A stretch of 64,000 nucleotides of DNA, taken from NCBI RefSeq assembly GCF_020623625.1, contig NC_060201.1, forward strand, positions 1,116,001 to 1,180,000, given 5' to 3'. A program made the position numbers and the translations under genes. Source of the DNA: Saccharomycodes ludwigii (lineage: Eukaryota; Ascomycota; Saccharomycetes; Saccharomycodales; Saccharomycodaceae). The first letter of the stretch is position 1. Each line of letters begins with the position of its first letter. The notes beneath the pieces were generated by a model. The model made no database searches. It was not told the DNA's origin and saw nothing but the letters and a program-made list of their open reading frames with translations. This document shows positions 48,677 to 61,092 of the stretch, piece by piece.

Positions 48677-49780
48677 ATGTTAGTATCATTGTTACATTTA
48701 GATTCGCAAGATACAATATACGAACACATTTTTGAACGGTATATCGAATTAGAAAACAATTCAAACTATTTAAAACAAGATTTAGGCATTCAAAATAGGT
48801 CATTGGAATTGATTGAAATCGATATAGACCCACCACCAGAAAACTATTCTTCGAACAACAACAATAACAACCAAAAAAGAAATAAAGGGAAAAAAAGTAA
48901 AAGTGTGAAAACTCGAGAAAATAATAACTATCAAAATAAATGTATTAATGACAGCTACCATTTATCAATTAACCAAAGCCTCTGTTCTCTAAACTCCACT
49001 CAAAACAATAATTCTACAACTGGCTTTGTTTTATGGCAATCGTCTCCGCTTTTCATCAAATGGTTGTTATATCAGGAAAGTGCTTCTTTCTTCAGAAACG
49101 GACACACTTCCAGCGATAGCAAAGATACCATTCTTCCTTTATGTGATGAATCTACTATTTTATTAGAGTTAGGCTGCGGTATATCGGGCATTTTACCCAT
49201 CATTTTATCGAATTATGTTTGTACATATATTGCCACTGATCAAAATTCTATATTAAATAAACTAAAAAAAAATATTTTATCCAATATAAATGAGATCAAT
49301 AAAAGAGAAGTAATTAGTAAAACATTGGGTATCACAAAAAGCCAAGATGAAGAGTTTGAAAATTATAAACAATCGAAAAATGATAATCATAATACCAAAA
49401 AAGAGGTTGTTTTAGAGATATGCCCGTTAGACTGGGAACATCCTATGTCACCAGCAACCGATTTATTTCTAAATACTTTAATAACTTCGCCGTTAAAGCA
49501 AAACAATAATTTATTAATATTAGCTATGGATGTTATATATAATACTTACTTAATAGAACCGTTTTTGTCAACAATTGACACGATTTTCCAAAAGTATTCA
49601 AAGAAAAACTTTTTTTCAGGCAAGGTTCAGTGCTTTGTCGGTATTCAGTTAAGAACACAAGATGTTGTGGAAGAATTTTTGATTAAAGCAGTTGAAAAGC
49701 ATCAATTTATGGTAAAGTTCATTGACGATCCTATGTTTCTTAACAAGTCCAGATTTGCTTATTATTTGATTGAGGTGTGA
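48677..49780 (+). CDS. RKM5: Ribosomal lysine N-methyltransferase Rkm5
   Basis: S-adenosylmethionine-dependent methyltransferase of the METTL21-like seven-beta-strand class; Rkm5 monomethylates Rpl1ab in S. cerevisiae. The ATG at 48677 gives 367 residues, equal to the yeast protein; the codon before it is a TTG in frame. The opening (DTIYEHIFERY...QDLGIQ) matches Rkm5. Motif I is LLELGCGISGILP, the acidic loop after strand 2 is ATDQN, and the post-I/IV motif is LAMDVIYNTYLIEPF. An Asn/Lys-rich insert lies at about 60-95. Orthologue of YLR137W, here between HOM2 and SAC3. Confidence 0.92.
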   Translation: MLVSLLHLDSQDTIYEHIFERYIELENNSNYLKQDLGIQNRSLELIEIDIDPPPENYSSNNNNNNQKRNKGKKSKSVKTRENNNYQNKCINDSYHLSINQSLCSLNSTQNNNSTTGFVLWQSSPLFIKWLLYQESASFFRNGHTSSDSKDTILPLCDESTILLELGCGISGILPIILSNYVCTYIATDQNSILNKLKKNILSNINEINKREVISKTLGITKSQDEEFENYKQSKNDNHNTKKEVVLEICPLDWEHPMSPATDLFLNTLITSPLKQNNNLLILAMDVIYNTYLIEPFLSTIDTIFQKYSKKNFFSGKVQCFVGIQLRTQDVVEEFLIKAVEKHQFMVKFIDDPMFLNKSRFAYYLIEV

Positions 49781-50308
49781 TTTCAATTTTTGTTTTTTTT
49801 TTTCTTTTTTTTTTCCGAAAAAAGAAAAAAAGAAAACAATCACAGCCAAAATATTTGGTCTAAAATGAAAAGGGCCCAAATTAACAGTTCAAAAATTTGG
49901 TCAATTTTATAAAAAAAAATGGTTTTTATTTTTTTTTTCTTGGTTATTTTCAAATAAATAACAAATATATTTATATTTATATATACATATATATTTTTTT
50001 CTCAATTCATACAAAAGTAAACGAACTTGGGTTTTATATCATCAAAAAAAAAAAAAAAACAAGGCAGATAATTGAAAGGGGTGGATAAATAAATTAGACT
50101 CATTATAAAATACATAAAGAGAGTCTGTATAGTTTATCCAATTATTTATTTATTTCTTTTTTTTCTTTTTCATTTTTTTATATATCCATAGTAACTACAA
50201 TTTCTCAATAATACACAAACAAATATACACCCATATCCATATCTGTTAAAAACTTTACTGGGAAAAGAAGTTCATATACTTACAAAGAATCAATACTTAT
50301 TTGCTATT
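49781..50308. other. RKM5-SAC3 intergenic region
   Basis: 528 bp. T- then A-rich sequence at 49790-49835 contains TTTCCGAAAA, which resembles the CDEIII core of point centromeres but lacks a CDEI partner (see rejected items). The remainder is a T-rich promoter and A-rich leader for SAC3. Confidence 0.6.
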
Positions 50309-53092
50309 ATGTCCGCATTTAACGGTTTTACACCTGTATCATCAGGATTTGATTTTTTTGATAGAAATGTTAACAATCAAGGTAATGCCCATAATTTTAA
50401 TAACAACCGTAATAACAAAATTAACGTTAGTTTTAAAGGGAAATATAAACATTTGCCTCCTGGCCAACAACTTACTAGAAAAAAAGATTCTAACAAATTT
50501 AATGGTACTACCAACAAAAACACAAGAAATAACAATCTTGATAGCAACAACGACTATAATAAAAACTATTCCAATAGTAACAACAAAAATAAATATAGCA
50601 ACAATAAAAAATGGAATACCTACAAAAAAAATGACCACAATAACCAAAATAATAGCCCAACAAGGGGAAATACACCAATCGTAAACAATAACAATGGACA
50701 ACTATCATCCTCCTTGACTAAAAAGAAAAAGAAAAAAAAAATATATTTCAAGTGTCTATCACCCGATAAGGAGAAACAATTGGGTCCTTTAACACAGAAT
50801 ATTGATCCACTAGACTTGGGTTTTAGAAAAAATAGCAGCAAAGGTAATAACAATGTTACTGGAACACAAATTTTGAGAGAGGCGCCCAAATTTATGCTTA
50901 GACAACAACCACACTATGAAAGTAAACCATTTATTCAAGATTCCTGGGACAAACTCAATCAAGAAAAAATGATTGAATTAGAAACTAAAAATATATCAGA
51001 TATTAACTATCTATACGATATTTTTAAAAAGATGCGTGAAAGTGAACGTACCACTATGGAAAAGAAAGGATTGGTAGATAAAGCAGAGGTTGCAAAAGAT
51101 TTAACAGAAGCCATTAACTTTCAAGGGACATGTTTAGATATGTGTCCCATTTACGAAAGAATTAGAAGAACTGTGGAAAATAACGTAGCCAGTTATGAAA
51201 AGGATCAAAATACTGGTTTAATTGATAGATTTAAAGCCATTAAAGTTTTTGCAAGACCAGCTGCTTCTGCTCCTCCACCTTTACCCTCTGACGTTAGACC
51301 ACCTCATATTTTGGTGAAAACTTTGGATTATATTGTTGATAACCTCATTCAGTGCTTACCAGATTGTGAGAGTTTTGTTTGGGATAGAATGCGTTCTATC
51401 AGACAAGACTTTACCTACCAGAATTATTGTGGTCCAGAAGCTGTTAATTGCAACGAGAGAATTGTTAGAATTCATTTACTAATTTTGCATATAATGAGTA
51501 AGTGCGATGTAGAATATAGCAGACAGCAGGAGTTAGAACAGTTACAAAAAGCGCTAATAACTTTGGGTGAAATATACGACGAGGTGGGTGGGGAAAATGA
51601 AGCCGAGTTTAGAGCCTATGCGTTATTAAGTATTATTAGAGATGCTGAATATGACCGATCCATTCAAAAGTTGTCGCCAAAGATTTTCAATAATGATTTG
51701 GTTCAATTAGCGATAGCCTTTAGAAGAATAATTTCCAACTCAAACTTCTACGAAAGGGGTTATTCTCCTGGTCCAAATGGGTTGAATTTGTACACTCAAT
51801 TTTTTAAATTATTGAATTCCGCTCAAGTGCCCTTTTTGTTATCGTCCTATTTGGAAACTTATATCAATGAAATAAGGTTTTATGGGTTTTATTTTATAAA
51901 ACAAGCAACAAACAAGAAATTGAAACCTCTACCTATGTCCTACTTAAAGAACATTTTCAGTTTTAATAGTTTTGAAGAAATTAATGAATTTTGCGAATAT
52001 TATTCCATTGATGTAGTAGATAATGGTTCTTCTGTTGCCGTTCATAGTTTAAAACATTCGAGCCACTTAATACCGGAAAGAAAACCGTTGAATCAAGCAT
52101 GGCTACAGTCAGTTGATTTAAAATTAACTAAATATACATCTTATTCAGCTTTAATAAACAGTGAGATTTCAAGCAGTTTTGCCTTCAACGCTAATACCAA
52201 CTTTAACTCATTCAACAAATTCAAAGAAGAAAATCAATTACTTGTAGATACTTTGGATGATGGTGTAGAAAGAAATAGCAATAATGATGTTATGGTTAAA
52301 CCACAGTCCATAGCAACTACAACTGATTTGTTTGGAAACAGCAATAACGGAAATCGTGAACTAGACAAATCAAGTACATTAGCAGGTTTTGCACCGCAAC
52401 CACCAGCAAATACAACCAATTTTAATACCAATATTCCTAATATCAATTTTGGTACGGCGGTAGAAAGTGGGATGATCACTACAAAAAATGAAGGTATTGG
52501 TAACGATTTTGGTTTTAATATGGATGCGGGCAATAACGTTCCACAAACAGGTATGACGCCCTCAACAAATATTGTGCCATCGTTCAATAACGTGTTACCC
52601 CAATTTACAGATTCGTCAAGGGACTCATCTCAAAGAATTGACAATAACACCAATAGTAATCCATTATTTCAGTCAATCAAAGCTACTAATATGTCTACCT
52701 CTAATATTTTACCACAACTACCTGCTACTAGTACTACCTTTGAGACGACCTCCTTAAATGGCTCATTTCCTAATATTGGAAATAAAGGTAGCACATTAAG
52801 TGGAAAACAAACAGATCATAACGATTTTTTAGATAATAAAGATATAATTAATATTGAAAATAAAAAAAATGAAAAAAATAAACTTCAAGTGGAAAAAGAA
52901 CTTGAAGGAAAAAAAAAAAAAAAAGGCAAGGAGGAAAAGAGGAAAGGGGAGGAGTGGGAAGAGAAATGGAAATGGAAACACAGCTGCATACAATTGAAGA
53001 TGAAAAAAAAATGCAACAGAAACAAAAAATTATTAATGATGTGGGTGGTGAAATTATTGATAAAGTTTGCAAAGAACAGGTTTCCAAAATAG
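50309..53092 (+). CDS. SAC3: Nuclear mRNA export factor Sac3, N-terminal and GANP part (frameshifted gene)
   Basis: Sac3 is the scaffold of TREX-2, which links transcription, mRNP export and the nuclear pore. This frame encodes 927 residues, of which about 870 belong to the protein. Residues 1-30 carry GF/FxF motifs for Mex67, then an Asn/Lys-rich region. The Sac3/GANP domain spans about 270-590, starting [17 protein letters not shown]; it binds Thp1 and Sem1. A disordered FG-containing linker follows (about 630-850). The frame then enters Lys/Glu codons and an A16 run (52909-52924), after which it reads nonsense and stops at 53092. The rest of Sac3 continues in the -1 frame (next entry). Orthologue of YDR159W. 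Confidence 0.93.
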   Translation: MSAFNGFTPVSSGFDFFDRNVNNQGNAHNFNNNRNNKINVSFKGKYKHLPPGQQLTRKKDSNKFNGTTNKNTRNNNLDSNNDYNKNYSNSNNKNKYSNNKKWNTYKKNDHNNQNNSPTRGNTPIVNNNNGQLSSSLTKKKKKKKIYFKCLSPDKEKQLGPLTQNIDPLDLGFRKNSSKGNNNVTGTQILREAPKFMLRQQPHYESKPFIQDSWDKLNQEKMIELETKNISDINYLYDIFKKMRESERTTMEKKGLVDKAEVAKDLTEAINFQGTCLDMCPIYERIRRTVENNVASYEKDQNTGLIDRFKAIKVFARPAASAPPPLPSDVRPPHILVKTLDYIVDNLIQCLPDCESFVWDRMRSIRQDFTYQNYCGPEAVNCNERIVRIHLLILHIMSKCDVEYSRQQELEQLQKALITLGEIYDEVGGENEAEFRAYALLSIIRDAEYDRSIQKLSPKIFNNDLVQLAIAFRRIISNSNFYERGYSPGPNGLNLYTQFFKLLNSAQVPFLLSSYLETYINEIRFYGFYFIKQATNKKLKPLPMSYLKNIFSFNSFEEINEFCEYYSIDVVDNGSSVAVHSLKHSSHLIPERKPLNQAWLQSVDLKLTKYTSYSALINSEISSSFAFNANTNFNSFNKFKEENQLLVDTLDDGVERNSNNDVMVKPQSIATTTDLFGNSNNGNRELDKSSTLAGFAPQPPANTTNFNTNIPNINFGTAVESGMITTKNEGIGNDFGFNMDAGNNVPQTGMTPSTNIVPSFNNVLPQFTDSSRDSSQRIDNNTNSNPLFQSIKATNMSTSNILPQLPATSTTFETTSLNGSFPNIGNKGSTLSGKQTDHNDFLDNKDIINIENKKNEKNKLQVEKELEGKKKKKGKEEKRKGEEWEEKWKWKHSCIQLKMKKKCNRNKKLLMMWVVKLLIKFAKNRFPK

Positions 53093-55428
53093 TGGAAAAA
53101 TATGTGACTAAATTCCATGAACGAGAGCAGCAAATGCAAGAAATTGTAACCGGTCTATTTGAATCCTTTATACATGAACAAATTTATTTGATATACTTAG
53201 ATTCTAGAGCCACTTTAATGAATGAAAAATTTACTAAAAAAAGAATATTGGAAAAATGGCTCAACTCTTTTAGGGAAAAATCATATAAAAGAAAAGTACT
53301 GGAAAAGAAGAGAAAAGAATGGGAAAATGTTCAAAAACAGATTGGTATAATTAAAAAAAGAAATATAACTTTAGATAACATGTTGAATGGTGAAAAGAAT
53401 GGGCATACCAGTACTGTTGGAAACAATAGTAGTAAGGCAACTGCGAAAAACATATGGTTAACTCCTGAACATAATGAAAAAAGAAGGTATTCTTTATCAA
53501 AAAACTTGGATCGACATTCCCTTTATTTTAACAAAACAATTGATTCTCAGCAACTAGACTTGGAAAATGATTATTATAAAGTTTTACTTGCTACCCGAAG
53601 TAAACTAAATTTGGATAATGTGTCAAAATATACTTCTTCGTTTTTTAATGTTGACATAATTTTATTTTCTACTGATTGGAGTACCGTTACAGGTAAGTGG
53701 TTAACCCGCAAATTTGGACTTGGCGACACAGTTAACAAACCATTGATATACAGATCCTCGATGGTAAATAATTGTATTCAATTGCGAATTAATAAAATAG
53801 ATACCACATTTAGTAATACATCGACTTTGTTTGAAAATCTTCAGTTATTGATTTTTAATACTGGTGTTACTGATGACAATATATTTGACCTAGAATTAAA
53901 GCTGAAACAGGACGGGGAAAAATTGATAGAACTAATGCATAAAATCTCATTACAATCTATTTATAAGATCAATATCTTAATTATTTATTGGGATTCCTAT
54001 GAAACACAATTTACTTCTGACCAATTGGCCGCTTTTTTGAAAGTTATGAAAATTTTGGAGATATTTGGGCCCTTAATAAAAAGTATTGATGTTTTGAAAA
54101 TGACAGATTCTAATAGCAGTGTAAAGCTACAACGTGGGTTAAAGGAATTGGCCAAAGATTTTAACTTTGAACTAAGTGGCGTTGGTGAAACAAAATATAG
54201 AGCGATGAGAAGTAAGAAAATGGAAGAACAAAAAACTTTACGAAAAGCTTCTAATTTGTTGTATTTTAATCATTTTGATCATAATATAGATGACGGCGAA
54301 ACTAGTTTTTTAGTAGACAAAAACAAAAAAATAGATGGTACTGGCATTAATAGTAACATCATCAAGGATAATAAACTAACGACATCCGTTGATGAAAGAA
54401 TGCATTTTATGCTAGAGCAGGAAAAATTGAAATATAATATGGAAAAGAATTTAAGTGGGAAAAATACTTTTAAGCACTTAAGATCACATATATTAGTTTC
54501 GCCTAAAATTGTAAAAAAAAAGAGAAAAATCTCTGTATTCTTATCTGATTCCAAAGATAGATCTGAGAACTCCAGTGTTAAACGGAAATATTCCAATGAT
54601 AATAATCATAACAACAGTATTCAAAGAAGGGTATTTACGCCCACTGAAACAAGAAATATTATTGGAATGCCAAATAGCAGGTTTGTAGATATTACAGAAG
54701 ATGGAGGCCAAGTAAGAGACAGTAATGTTATTGATGATGATAATATTGTGAATAATAATTATGATATGGATAGTAGTTTTAGTACAGTAGTGAAAAGGAA
54801 CCCTAAAGTTGAAAAAAAAATTATCAGTACACCACAAACAGTATATGGTAATAAAAGAATAAGCAGTAATAATGTGAGGATTGCAAATAATTTAGATGCT
54901 ATACCAGAGGCTCGCACCAAATTTTATCAAACTCCAGATATGATTAGTAAGCAATTAAATAGGGGTAATATTGAGGATACTGTTGATACAGGTTATGTTA
55001 TTCCATTAAGCACAGGTGATTCCAGTATTAATTTGAGTAATATAACATTTGACACAGTTAAGAAAGGGAAAGGTGATATTATGAGCAAAAAATACTACGC
55101 AAAATATGGAAATACTGAAGATTATGCAGGTGCTAACGATAGTAAGTTTTTTAAGCCACAATCATCGAACGTTGTGGGTAAAGGTAAAAACAGCAACAAC
55201 AATAATAATAGTTTTATTTTGAATAAAAAGTACACCAATTTATTATTAAATGACACATCATCTTCTTCTTTGTTGCCACCTCCAGAATCACCATCGCCGG
55301 AACCAAAAAAGAGCACAAAAAACCATAGTTACCCTGCAAGTAATAAGCACATACCTGCAAATATATTGGATTTGAAGAATTTGGTTGAATCTGTGAAAAA
55401 AAATATGCATAAAACTGATAATTATTAA
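52954..55428 (+). CDS. SAC3: Sac3 C-terminal part, in the -1 frame relative to the N-terminal part
   Basis: This frame is open from 52906 (after a TGA at 52903) and has no ATG that would make a sensible start; the coordinate given is a GTG. Its content is Sac3. It begins with a charged helix, then the CID region (about 53200-53345; [26 protein letters not shown]), the long helix that binds Sus1 and Cdc31. A folded domain over about 53580-54200 ([21 protein letters not shown]) corresponds to the C-terminal middle domain of Sac3. The tail is disordered and Asn/Ser-rich. Both halves joined would be about 1,700 residues, longer than S. cerevisiae (1301). I read both as one gene with a 1-base loss near the A16 run, real or a sequencing error. 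Confidence 0.88.
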   Translation: MGREMEMETQLHTIEDEKKMQQKQKIINDVGGEIIDKVCKEQVSKIVEKYVTKFHEREQQMQEIVTGLFESFIHEQIYLIYLDSRATLMNEKFTKKRILEKWLNSFREKSYKRKVLEKKRKEWENVQKQIGIIKKRNITLDNMLNGEKNGHTSTVGNNSSKATAKNIWLTPEHNEKRRYSLSKNLDRHSLYFNKTIDSQQLDLENDYYKVLLATRSKLNLDNVSKYTSSFFNVDIILFSTDWSTVTGKWLTRKFGLGDTVNKPLIYRSSMVNNCIQLRINKIDTTFSNTSTLFENLQLLIFNTGVTDDNIFDLELKLKQDGEKLIELMHKISLQSIYKINILIIYWDSYETQFTSDQLAAFLKVMKILEIFGPLIKSIDVLKMTDSNSSVKLQRGLKELAKDFNFELSGVGETKYRAMRSKKMEEQKTLRKASNLLYFNHFDHNIDDGETSFLVDKNKKIDGTGINSNIIKDNKLTTSVDERMHFMLEQEKLKYNMEKNLSGKNTFKHLRSHILVSPKIVKKKRKISVFLSDSKDRSENSSVKRKYSNDNNHNNSIQRRVFTPTETRNIIGMPNSRFVDITEDGGQVRDSNVIDDDNIVNNNYDMDSSFSTVVKRNPKVEKKIISTPQTVYGNKRISSNNVRIANNLDAIPEARTKFYQTPDMISKQLNRGNIEDTVDTGYVIPLSTGDSSINLSNITFDTVKKGKGDIMSKKYYAKYGNTEDYAGANDSKFFKPQSSNVVGKGKNSNNNNNSFILNKKYTNLLLNDTSSSSLLPPPESPSPEPKKSTKNHSYPASNKHIPANILDLKNLVESVKKNMHKTDNY

Positions 55429-56257
55429 CCAGGAGCACAAGGCATTAAAAGGAGAAGATTGAATGATTTTATTTTGTTTTGTTTTCAAAAATTAGTTAGA
55501 TTATTTGTAATTTTGTAAATATAATTAATATTTTATTACGCTTGAAGATAAAAGGTTGATGATAGTGGTGGTAAAATAAGCTGGTTGGTTTGAATCTTGG
55601 ATTAATTTTTTATTTTTTATTTTTTATTTTATTTTTATTTTTTTTAATGTCAATGAGGGTTAATTGGACCCTGCATCTTTAAGATCACCCACATGGTCCC
55701 TGCTAATTGGTGAACTATTTGAGAAGGTTGTAATGTTTTAGATTATTACACGGTACGAATTATTTTAGATTTAACTTTTTACAGTGGCTTAGCCATTTAT
55801 CTCTTTCAAATGATTCAAAAGAGAAAGAAAAAAGAAAAAAGAAAAAAGAAAAAAAAAACAATTGATTGTCATGAGGCTTTACAACAAGAATTCAAAAGGG
55901 GGGAAATACACACGCAATTATTTTTTTTTATCCTTTTTTTTTTTTCAAACGCCTGAAAATAGCTAAAAATATATTTATATATATTTGGTAACTCTTGCCT
56001 TTCTATTTTTATTTTAGTTTATTTTATTTCATTTTAAAAAAGATAAGAACTTCTTATCTTTATGCTTTTTAATAATTCATATATACATACATTTATATTA
56101 AAAAAAAAAAGAAAAGAAAAGAAAAAAAAAAAGAAAAATAACAAACTAAATTAAAAAAAAAAAAAACCATTAGTTATAGAAGGCCTATCACTACCATTTG
56201 TGATAATCTGCTAATACAGAAACACCTATCTATATACATATATATATACATATAAAC
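55429..56257. other. SAC3-NHA1 intergenic region
   Basis: 829 bp. It holds T-rich blocks (55600-55645, 55920-55946), an imperfect direct repeat around GG(A/T)CCCTGC at 55666-55674 and 55695-55703, a GATA dyad (separate entry) and A-rich tracts up to NHA1. No gene was recognised. Confidence 0.65.
56039..56061. promoter_or_regulatory. Perfect 23-bp dyad containing inverted GATAAG sites
   Basis: AAAGATAAGAA, a single C at 56050, then TTCTTATCTTT: 11-bp arms with one central base. Each arm contains GATAAG, the core for GATA factors (Gln3, Gat1 and others), and paired GATAAG sites are typical of nitrogen-regulated promoters. It is 197 bp upstream of NHA1. Confidence 0.6.
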
Positions 56258-59200
56258 ATGGCTTGGGAACATCTAGAACCAACAAAGTCACACGTAGCCT
56301 ATGCATGTGTAGCAGTATTCTCCATCATGTTTTCAGTTTTTTCTTTATTTGTTAAAGAAAAGTTATACATTGGCGAATCAACTGTCGCAGGTATATTTGG
56401 CCTTATAGTTGGACCCCACTGTCTACATTGGTTCAATCCAACATCTTGGGGTAATTCGGATTCCATCACTTTAGAAATTAGTAGAATTATATTATGTCTA
56501 CAAATATTTGCTGTTGCTGTAGAATTACCGAAAAAATATATGTTGAAGCACTGGCTAAGTGTAACCATGCTATTAGTTCCAGTTATGACCGCTGGTTGGT
56601 TAATCGTCGGAGTTTTTGTTTTCATACTAATTCCAGGTTTTAGTTTTTCGGATGGATTATTAGTATCTGCATGTATAACAGCAACTGATCCAATTTTAGC
56701 ACAATCCGTGGTTTCCGGTAAATTTGCACAAAAAGTCCCCGGCCATTTAAGAAATCTACTAAGTGCGGAAAGTGGTTGCAACGATGGGATGGCATTCCCA
56801 TTTATTTATTTATCCCTAAATTTAATTATACACCATGGTCATGATCGGGTACGTGAAATTGTAAAAGACTGGATTTGCGTTACAATTTTGTACGAGTGTA
56901 TATTTGGCTGCTTTTTAGGGGTTGTGATTGGCTATGGCGGTAGACATTTAATTAAATTTGCAGAAGAAAAGAAATTGATTGATCGAGAATCTTTCTTGGC
57001 ATTTTATGTATGCTTAGCATTTTTATGCGCTGGTTTCGGTTCCATATTGGGAGTAGACGATTTACTAGTTTCATTTTCCGCAGGTGCCGCTTTTGCCTGG
57101 GATGGTTGGTTTTCCAAAAAGACCAAAGACAGTCAAATATCCACAGTCATTGACTTATTGCTAAACTTGGCCTATTTTGTTTATTTTGGTGCTATTATCC
57201 CATGGGAACAATTTAATAATGGCCATCTGGGTTTGAATGTTTGGAGACTAATCGTTTTAGCAATAGTTGTCATATTTTTAAGAAGAATTCCTGCAGTTAT
57301 TGCATTTCGTCCCTTGATCCCGGATATTAAAACATGGCGTGAAGCTTTATTTGTTGGTCATTTTGGTCCTATTGGTGTTGGCGCCATTTTTGCCTCCATC
57401 TTAGCTAGGGCTGAATTGGAACATGCCAGCACCGGTGAAAAGACACCTTTAAAAAGCTTGCCTTTAGAAGGAACAAAATACTACCAATTAATTGCTACCA
57501 TTTGGCCCATTGTTACATTTTTTATTTTAACTTCTATTATTGTCCATGGGTCTTCTGTGGCAATTATAGTACTAGGACGCCATCTAAATACAATAGCATT
57601 AACCAAAACGTTTACCACACATACTTCAAATGGCGGTAGAGGGCCAAGCTGGATGTCTAGGTTGCCAGCCTTGGATAAGGAAGGTAGATCCTTTTCTTTA
57701 CAGCGTGTTGATACAATGGCACCACCCTTATCTTCCACTAGTACTGAAGATGAAAAGATAAGTTTTGAAAACAGCAATTCTGCCCAGTCGTTAAATTACC
57801 ATAGACAGAATAATGGTTTGCCGGATGTTATTTCAAGAAACAGCACCATTGAGACGAGCGGCATTCCAGCTAGGCCAATCGGTGGTGCAAAGAGAAAAAA
57901 AGTTGGTTCTAGAATCAACAAAATTAGGAAAAAGAGGAAAGAATTGTTTAGTTTGGATAATGGTTATTCCGAATTAAATAAGATTGAACAAGAAAGAATC
58001 AAACGTGAAAAGGAAGCTCAAGCAGATGCATTTGCTTTAACCCCAAGGGTAAGACCTATCGAGGAAGATGAAAGAGATTACTTAGAAAGCCATCCCAAGC
58101 AACAACAACAATATCAAGGAGAGGAGGAAACGGAAGACAAAGATTCAGAAAGAAGTAATAGTGACGGTATTTTGGATTCTTATGATAAAGACCGCCAAAT
58201 TGAAAAGACAGTTACCATGATGGACCAAGATAATACCTCTAACGTGATAGCACATTTAGATACTTTGGCAACAAACGTACAAGGTTCTCCCGATAAAATG
58301 TATATTAAAAATGAACTAGATTCTACTGCACATGGAGACTTAGAAAAGGGGCCAATCAGTGTTAATTATGGAAATGGCACTTCTTCTTCAACTACTAATG
58401 AGGAAGAAGAAGAGGAAGGTACTGATAGCGAGGAAGCTACAAATAGAGAAGATGCTAAGGACCGCGACAACCATGATCAAATTGCATATGCCGAAGGTAA
58501 TAAAGTCATTATTGAAAATAGACATGGTGAAATTATCGATGAGGCTAGTTTGGATACACAAAGGCCTGAAAAGGATGTTGCTAGAAGAAAGTTGAGCAAC
58601 CGTACACAAACAGAGGTTGGAAACTCAGAAAAGGAGGAAAGTGATGGCAGGTCTATCATCAGTGATACGGCAAGCAGGATTAGTACAGTTCCTAGCAATT
58701 CTAGTTACTTGAGAAGAGTCTTGACCCCCACCAAAAGCAATCCACTGGACAAGAAATATTTTGCATACAAGATTGATAACCATTTAATCATTGAAGATGG
58801 AAATGGAGACGTTTTAAGAAGATATAAAATAAATGTGCATTCATCTAATAAAAATAAATCTGGAGAAAGTATTGTTGAAGATGGCTCTACTAAGAAAAAA
58901 GCTAATACTAATAGGGAAAGAAGTGGGTCTGTATTTAACAAAGCATTGTCAGCTGTTGGTTTAGGTAAAATAACATCTAATACCTCGAAGATATCACCGC
59001 AATCATCACCACCGGCTGGTAAAAATGTTTTTTCTACAAACACTTCCAATAATAACACTAAACCTTCTCTGTCTATTAATACAAAAGTAGCAAATGGTGT
59101 TAAATCCAGTGAGTTAAACAGTGCTATCAGTACTAAGACAAATAACAGGGGTTCGACGCCGGTGTCTATGGTTAATACTAAAAGATTTGCCGAAGATAAA

Positions 59201-59650
59201 AGGAAGTTGACACCTTTGCCATCGCACCAAGATGATACTTACAGTGAAGATCAAAGCGATGGTACTCAATATAGCGAAGACCAAGATACTGGAACTGAAG
59301 ATGACAGTAACTATTATTATTACTCTGATGATGATCAAAGTGAGGTTAACGGATTTAGAAAGTTAGGAGATTCACCAAGACCAAAAAATAGTAACGGACA
59401 TAATCGTGATCTTGCCGATTCGGATAGGAAAACCAATACTAATAACAAACAGGGTAAATCTTTAGGTGAATACGGTACAGAAAGTTCGGATACTGAAGGG
59501 GAAGATGAAAGAGATGAAACACAATTTGAAAAATCAAGAAGACTAGCAGCTTTAGGTGCTATGCCACAACCTAGACAAGATGATGATGAAGAAGAAATTT
59601 TCTCCCCAGTTATTACACATCCTTCGAAGGCCCATAAGTTTCATTTATAG
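56258..59650 (+). CDS. NHA1: Plasma-membrane Na+,K+/H+ antiporter Nha1
   Basis: Exports Na+ and K+ in exchange for H+, and so controls salt tolerance, pH and potassium level. It has 1130 residues (S. cerevisiae 985). The start [19 protein letters not shown] matches yeast Nha1. About 12 membrane segments lie within residues 12-450, including the conserved [15 protein letters not shown] segment with the ion-binding Asp and the [12 protein letters not shown] loop. The remaining 680 residues form a hydrophilic tail rich in Asp/Glu/Ser, longer than in S. cerevisiae. Its membrane-proximal part ([16 protein letters not shown]) is the conserved C1 region. Orthologue of YLR138W. A GATA dyad lies upstream. 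Confidence 0.97.
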   Translation: MAWEHLEPTKSHVAYACVAVFSIMFSVFSLFVKEKLYIGESTVAGIFGLIVGPHCLHWFNPTSWGNSDSITLEISRIILCLQIFAVAVELPKKYMLKHWLSVTMLLVPVMTAGWLIVGVFVFILIPGFSFSDGLLVSACITATDPILAQSVVSGKFAQKVPGHLRNLLSAESGCNDGMAFPFIYLSLNLIIHHGHDRVREIVKDWICVTILYECIFGCFLGVVIGYGGRHLIKFAEEKKLIDRESFLAFYVCLAFLCAGFGSILGVDDLLVSFSAGAAFAWDGWFSKKTKDSQISTVIDLLLNLAYFVYFGAIIPWEQFNNGHLGLNVWRLIVLAIVVIFLRRIPAVIAFRPLIPDIKTWREALFVGHFGPIGVGAIFASILARAELEHASTGEKTPLKSLPLEGTKYYQLIATIWPIVTFFILTSIIVHGSSVAIIVLGRHLNTIALTKTFTTHTSNGGRGPSWMSRLPALDKEGRSFSLQRVDTMAPPLSSTSTEDEKISFENSNSAQSLNYHRQNNGLPDVISRNSTIETSGIPARPIGGAKRKKVGSRINKIRKKRKELFSLDNGYSELNKIEQERIKREKEAQADAFALTPRVRPIEEDERDYLESHPKQQQQYQGEEETEDKDSERSNSDGILDSYDKDRQIEKTVTMMDQDNTSNVIAHLDTLATNVQGSPDKMYIKNELDSTAHGDLEKGPISVNYGNGTSSSTTNEEEEEEGTDSEEATNREDAKDRDNHDQIAYAEGNKVIIENRHGEIIDEASLDTQRPEKDVARRKLSNRTQTEVGNSEKEESDGRSIISDTASRISTVPSNSSYLRRVLTPTKSNPLDKKYFAYKIDNHLIIEDGNGDVLRRYKINVHSSNKNKSGESIVEDGSTKKKANTNRERSGSVFNKALSAVGLGKITSNTSKISPQSSPPAGKNVFSTNTSNNNTKPSLSINTKVANGVKSSELNSAISTKTNNRGSTPVSMVNTKRFAEDKRKLTPLPSHQDDTYSEDQSDGTQYSEDQDTGTEDDSNYYYYSDDDQSEVNGFRKLGDSPRPKNSNGHNRDLADSDRKTNTNNKQGKSLGEYGTESSDTEGEDERDETQFEKSRRLAALGAMPQPRQDDDEEEIFSPVITHPSKAHKFHL

Positions 59651-60201
59651 AAATGGAGGAAAAGAGAGAAAATGTAGACTAGATGAAAAAGTTTTTTTCC
59701 TTAAATTTTTTTTTTTTTTTCACCATTTTTTTTAATATTCATTTATTGAAGTAACTTTTATTTTATTTTATTTTATTTTATTTTATTTTATTATATAGAA
59801 CTTAAACTTTTCGGATATTATAAAATATTTATTGGTGATTTTGTCATTTTTTTTTGTAGTAATAAATAGTAAATACTTTGCGCTAACTCGGAATGCCTCG
59901 GAACATTTGAAATCCGGATTCTATCGTATATTTTATATTTTATATTTTATTTTAATTTTTTTTTTTTGAAGCAAAAATAAAAAACGAATTTACAAATTAA
60001 AAATCAAAAGATTAAAAACATTTCTGAGTGCTGTATCAAAACTTTTCAAGGCTAGAAAAAAAAAAAAATTAAAGCAATTAGACAAGATGGATGTTACTGG
60101 AGACTTGCACTTACCATTACTCACCTGTTAAGTCTTTTTAGAGGTAAAATAAAAAGAGAAAAAAAGTAAAATATTTATTTTTAAAGAAAAGAAAAAATAA
60201 A

Positions 60202-60232
<31 letters not shown>

Positions 60233-60339
60233 ATAAAAAACAGAATTGTATATACTTACACATTTCAATAGGCTTTCCGTTTGTGTTCTATATTCATGGT
60301 TCAAATATATATACACCAAAGAGTTTATATTTATAAAAA
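59651..60339. other. NHA1-SSY1 intergenic region
   Basis: 689 bp. It includes a TTTTA repeat (about 59758-59792) and an A-rich block (60170-60240). A short patch at 59884-59925 has two CTCGGAA direct repeats, followed by TCCGGAT, the kind of CGG/CCG pattern bound by zinc-cluster factors. No ORF or RNA is supported. Confidence 0.6.
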
Positions 60340-61056
60340 ATGAACAGAAATTTCATTGCTCAATCAAAAACACGCCATAAACTTAACTCAATGAGCAAGA
60401 ATGAAAATGGGGGGGAAAATAAAGCTACCGATGATATTGATGTTGAGGAGCATGTCAAACATTTTGGATTATTTCCACAAGAAAATAATATACAAATTAT
60501 AAGTAGCACATTATATCCTAAATTTTCCTCTAATATTAGTGGTCATAATGATAATATTAATAAAAGCGACAATAGTAATACTGAGAATAAAATACATATT
60601 TTTTCAACTACAGCAATGAGTAACATACAAAATGATTTAGAAAGTCTTGATGATTCAATTGATACAAATATTTTAAAGGATATTATACATAATGAAAAAA
60701 GATTGGAACTTAAAGAAAACTTATTAAACGATAGATTTTGGTTAACTAATGCGTATGAGAAATTACATGGTATAAAGAAAACTGATGGGCCTGATAGTAA
60801 AGATAATAATGAAGATAACAAATTTGCAGAAGGTGCTTATAAACATGGACCACAATTAACTGATTTCCAACTGTACCAGCAAAGTGTAGAAAAAGAAGAT
60901 TATTTAAGAAACAAGTTGAAAAAGGTTATGAAAGAAAGGGGAAATATTGAAGTGTTGACTACCGATAATTTATTTCAAAAATTTGATCCATCTATGGCTA
61001 AAAATGTACACAAAAAGTATCCTTTTAATAGGTATAACTATCATTTTTCTCATTAT

Positions 61057-61092
<36 letters not shown>

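Noticed and set aside
49786-49831. TTTCCGAAAA flanked by T and A runs, like centromere element CDEIII
   Set aside because: The expected CDEI (RTCACRTG) and CDEII would fall in RKM5 coding sequence and none is present; a CCG between T and A runs can arise by chance in such sequence.
52861-53000. Intron as the cause of the SAC3 frame change
   Set aside because: No GTATGT-type donor or TACTAAC branch point is present near the overlap; an indel or slippage at the A16 run is simpler.
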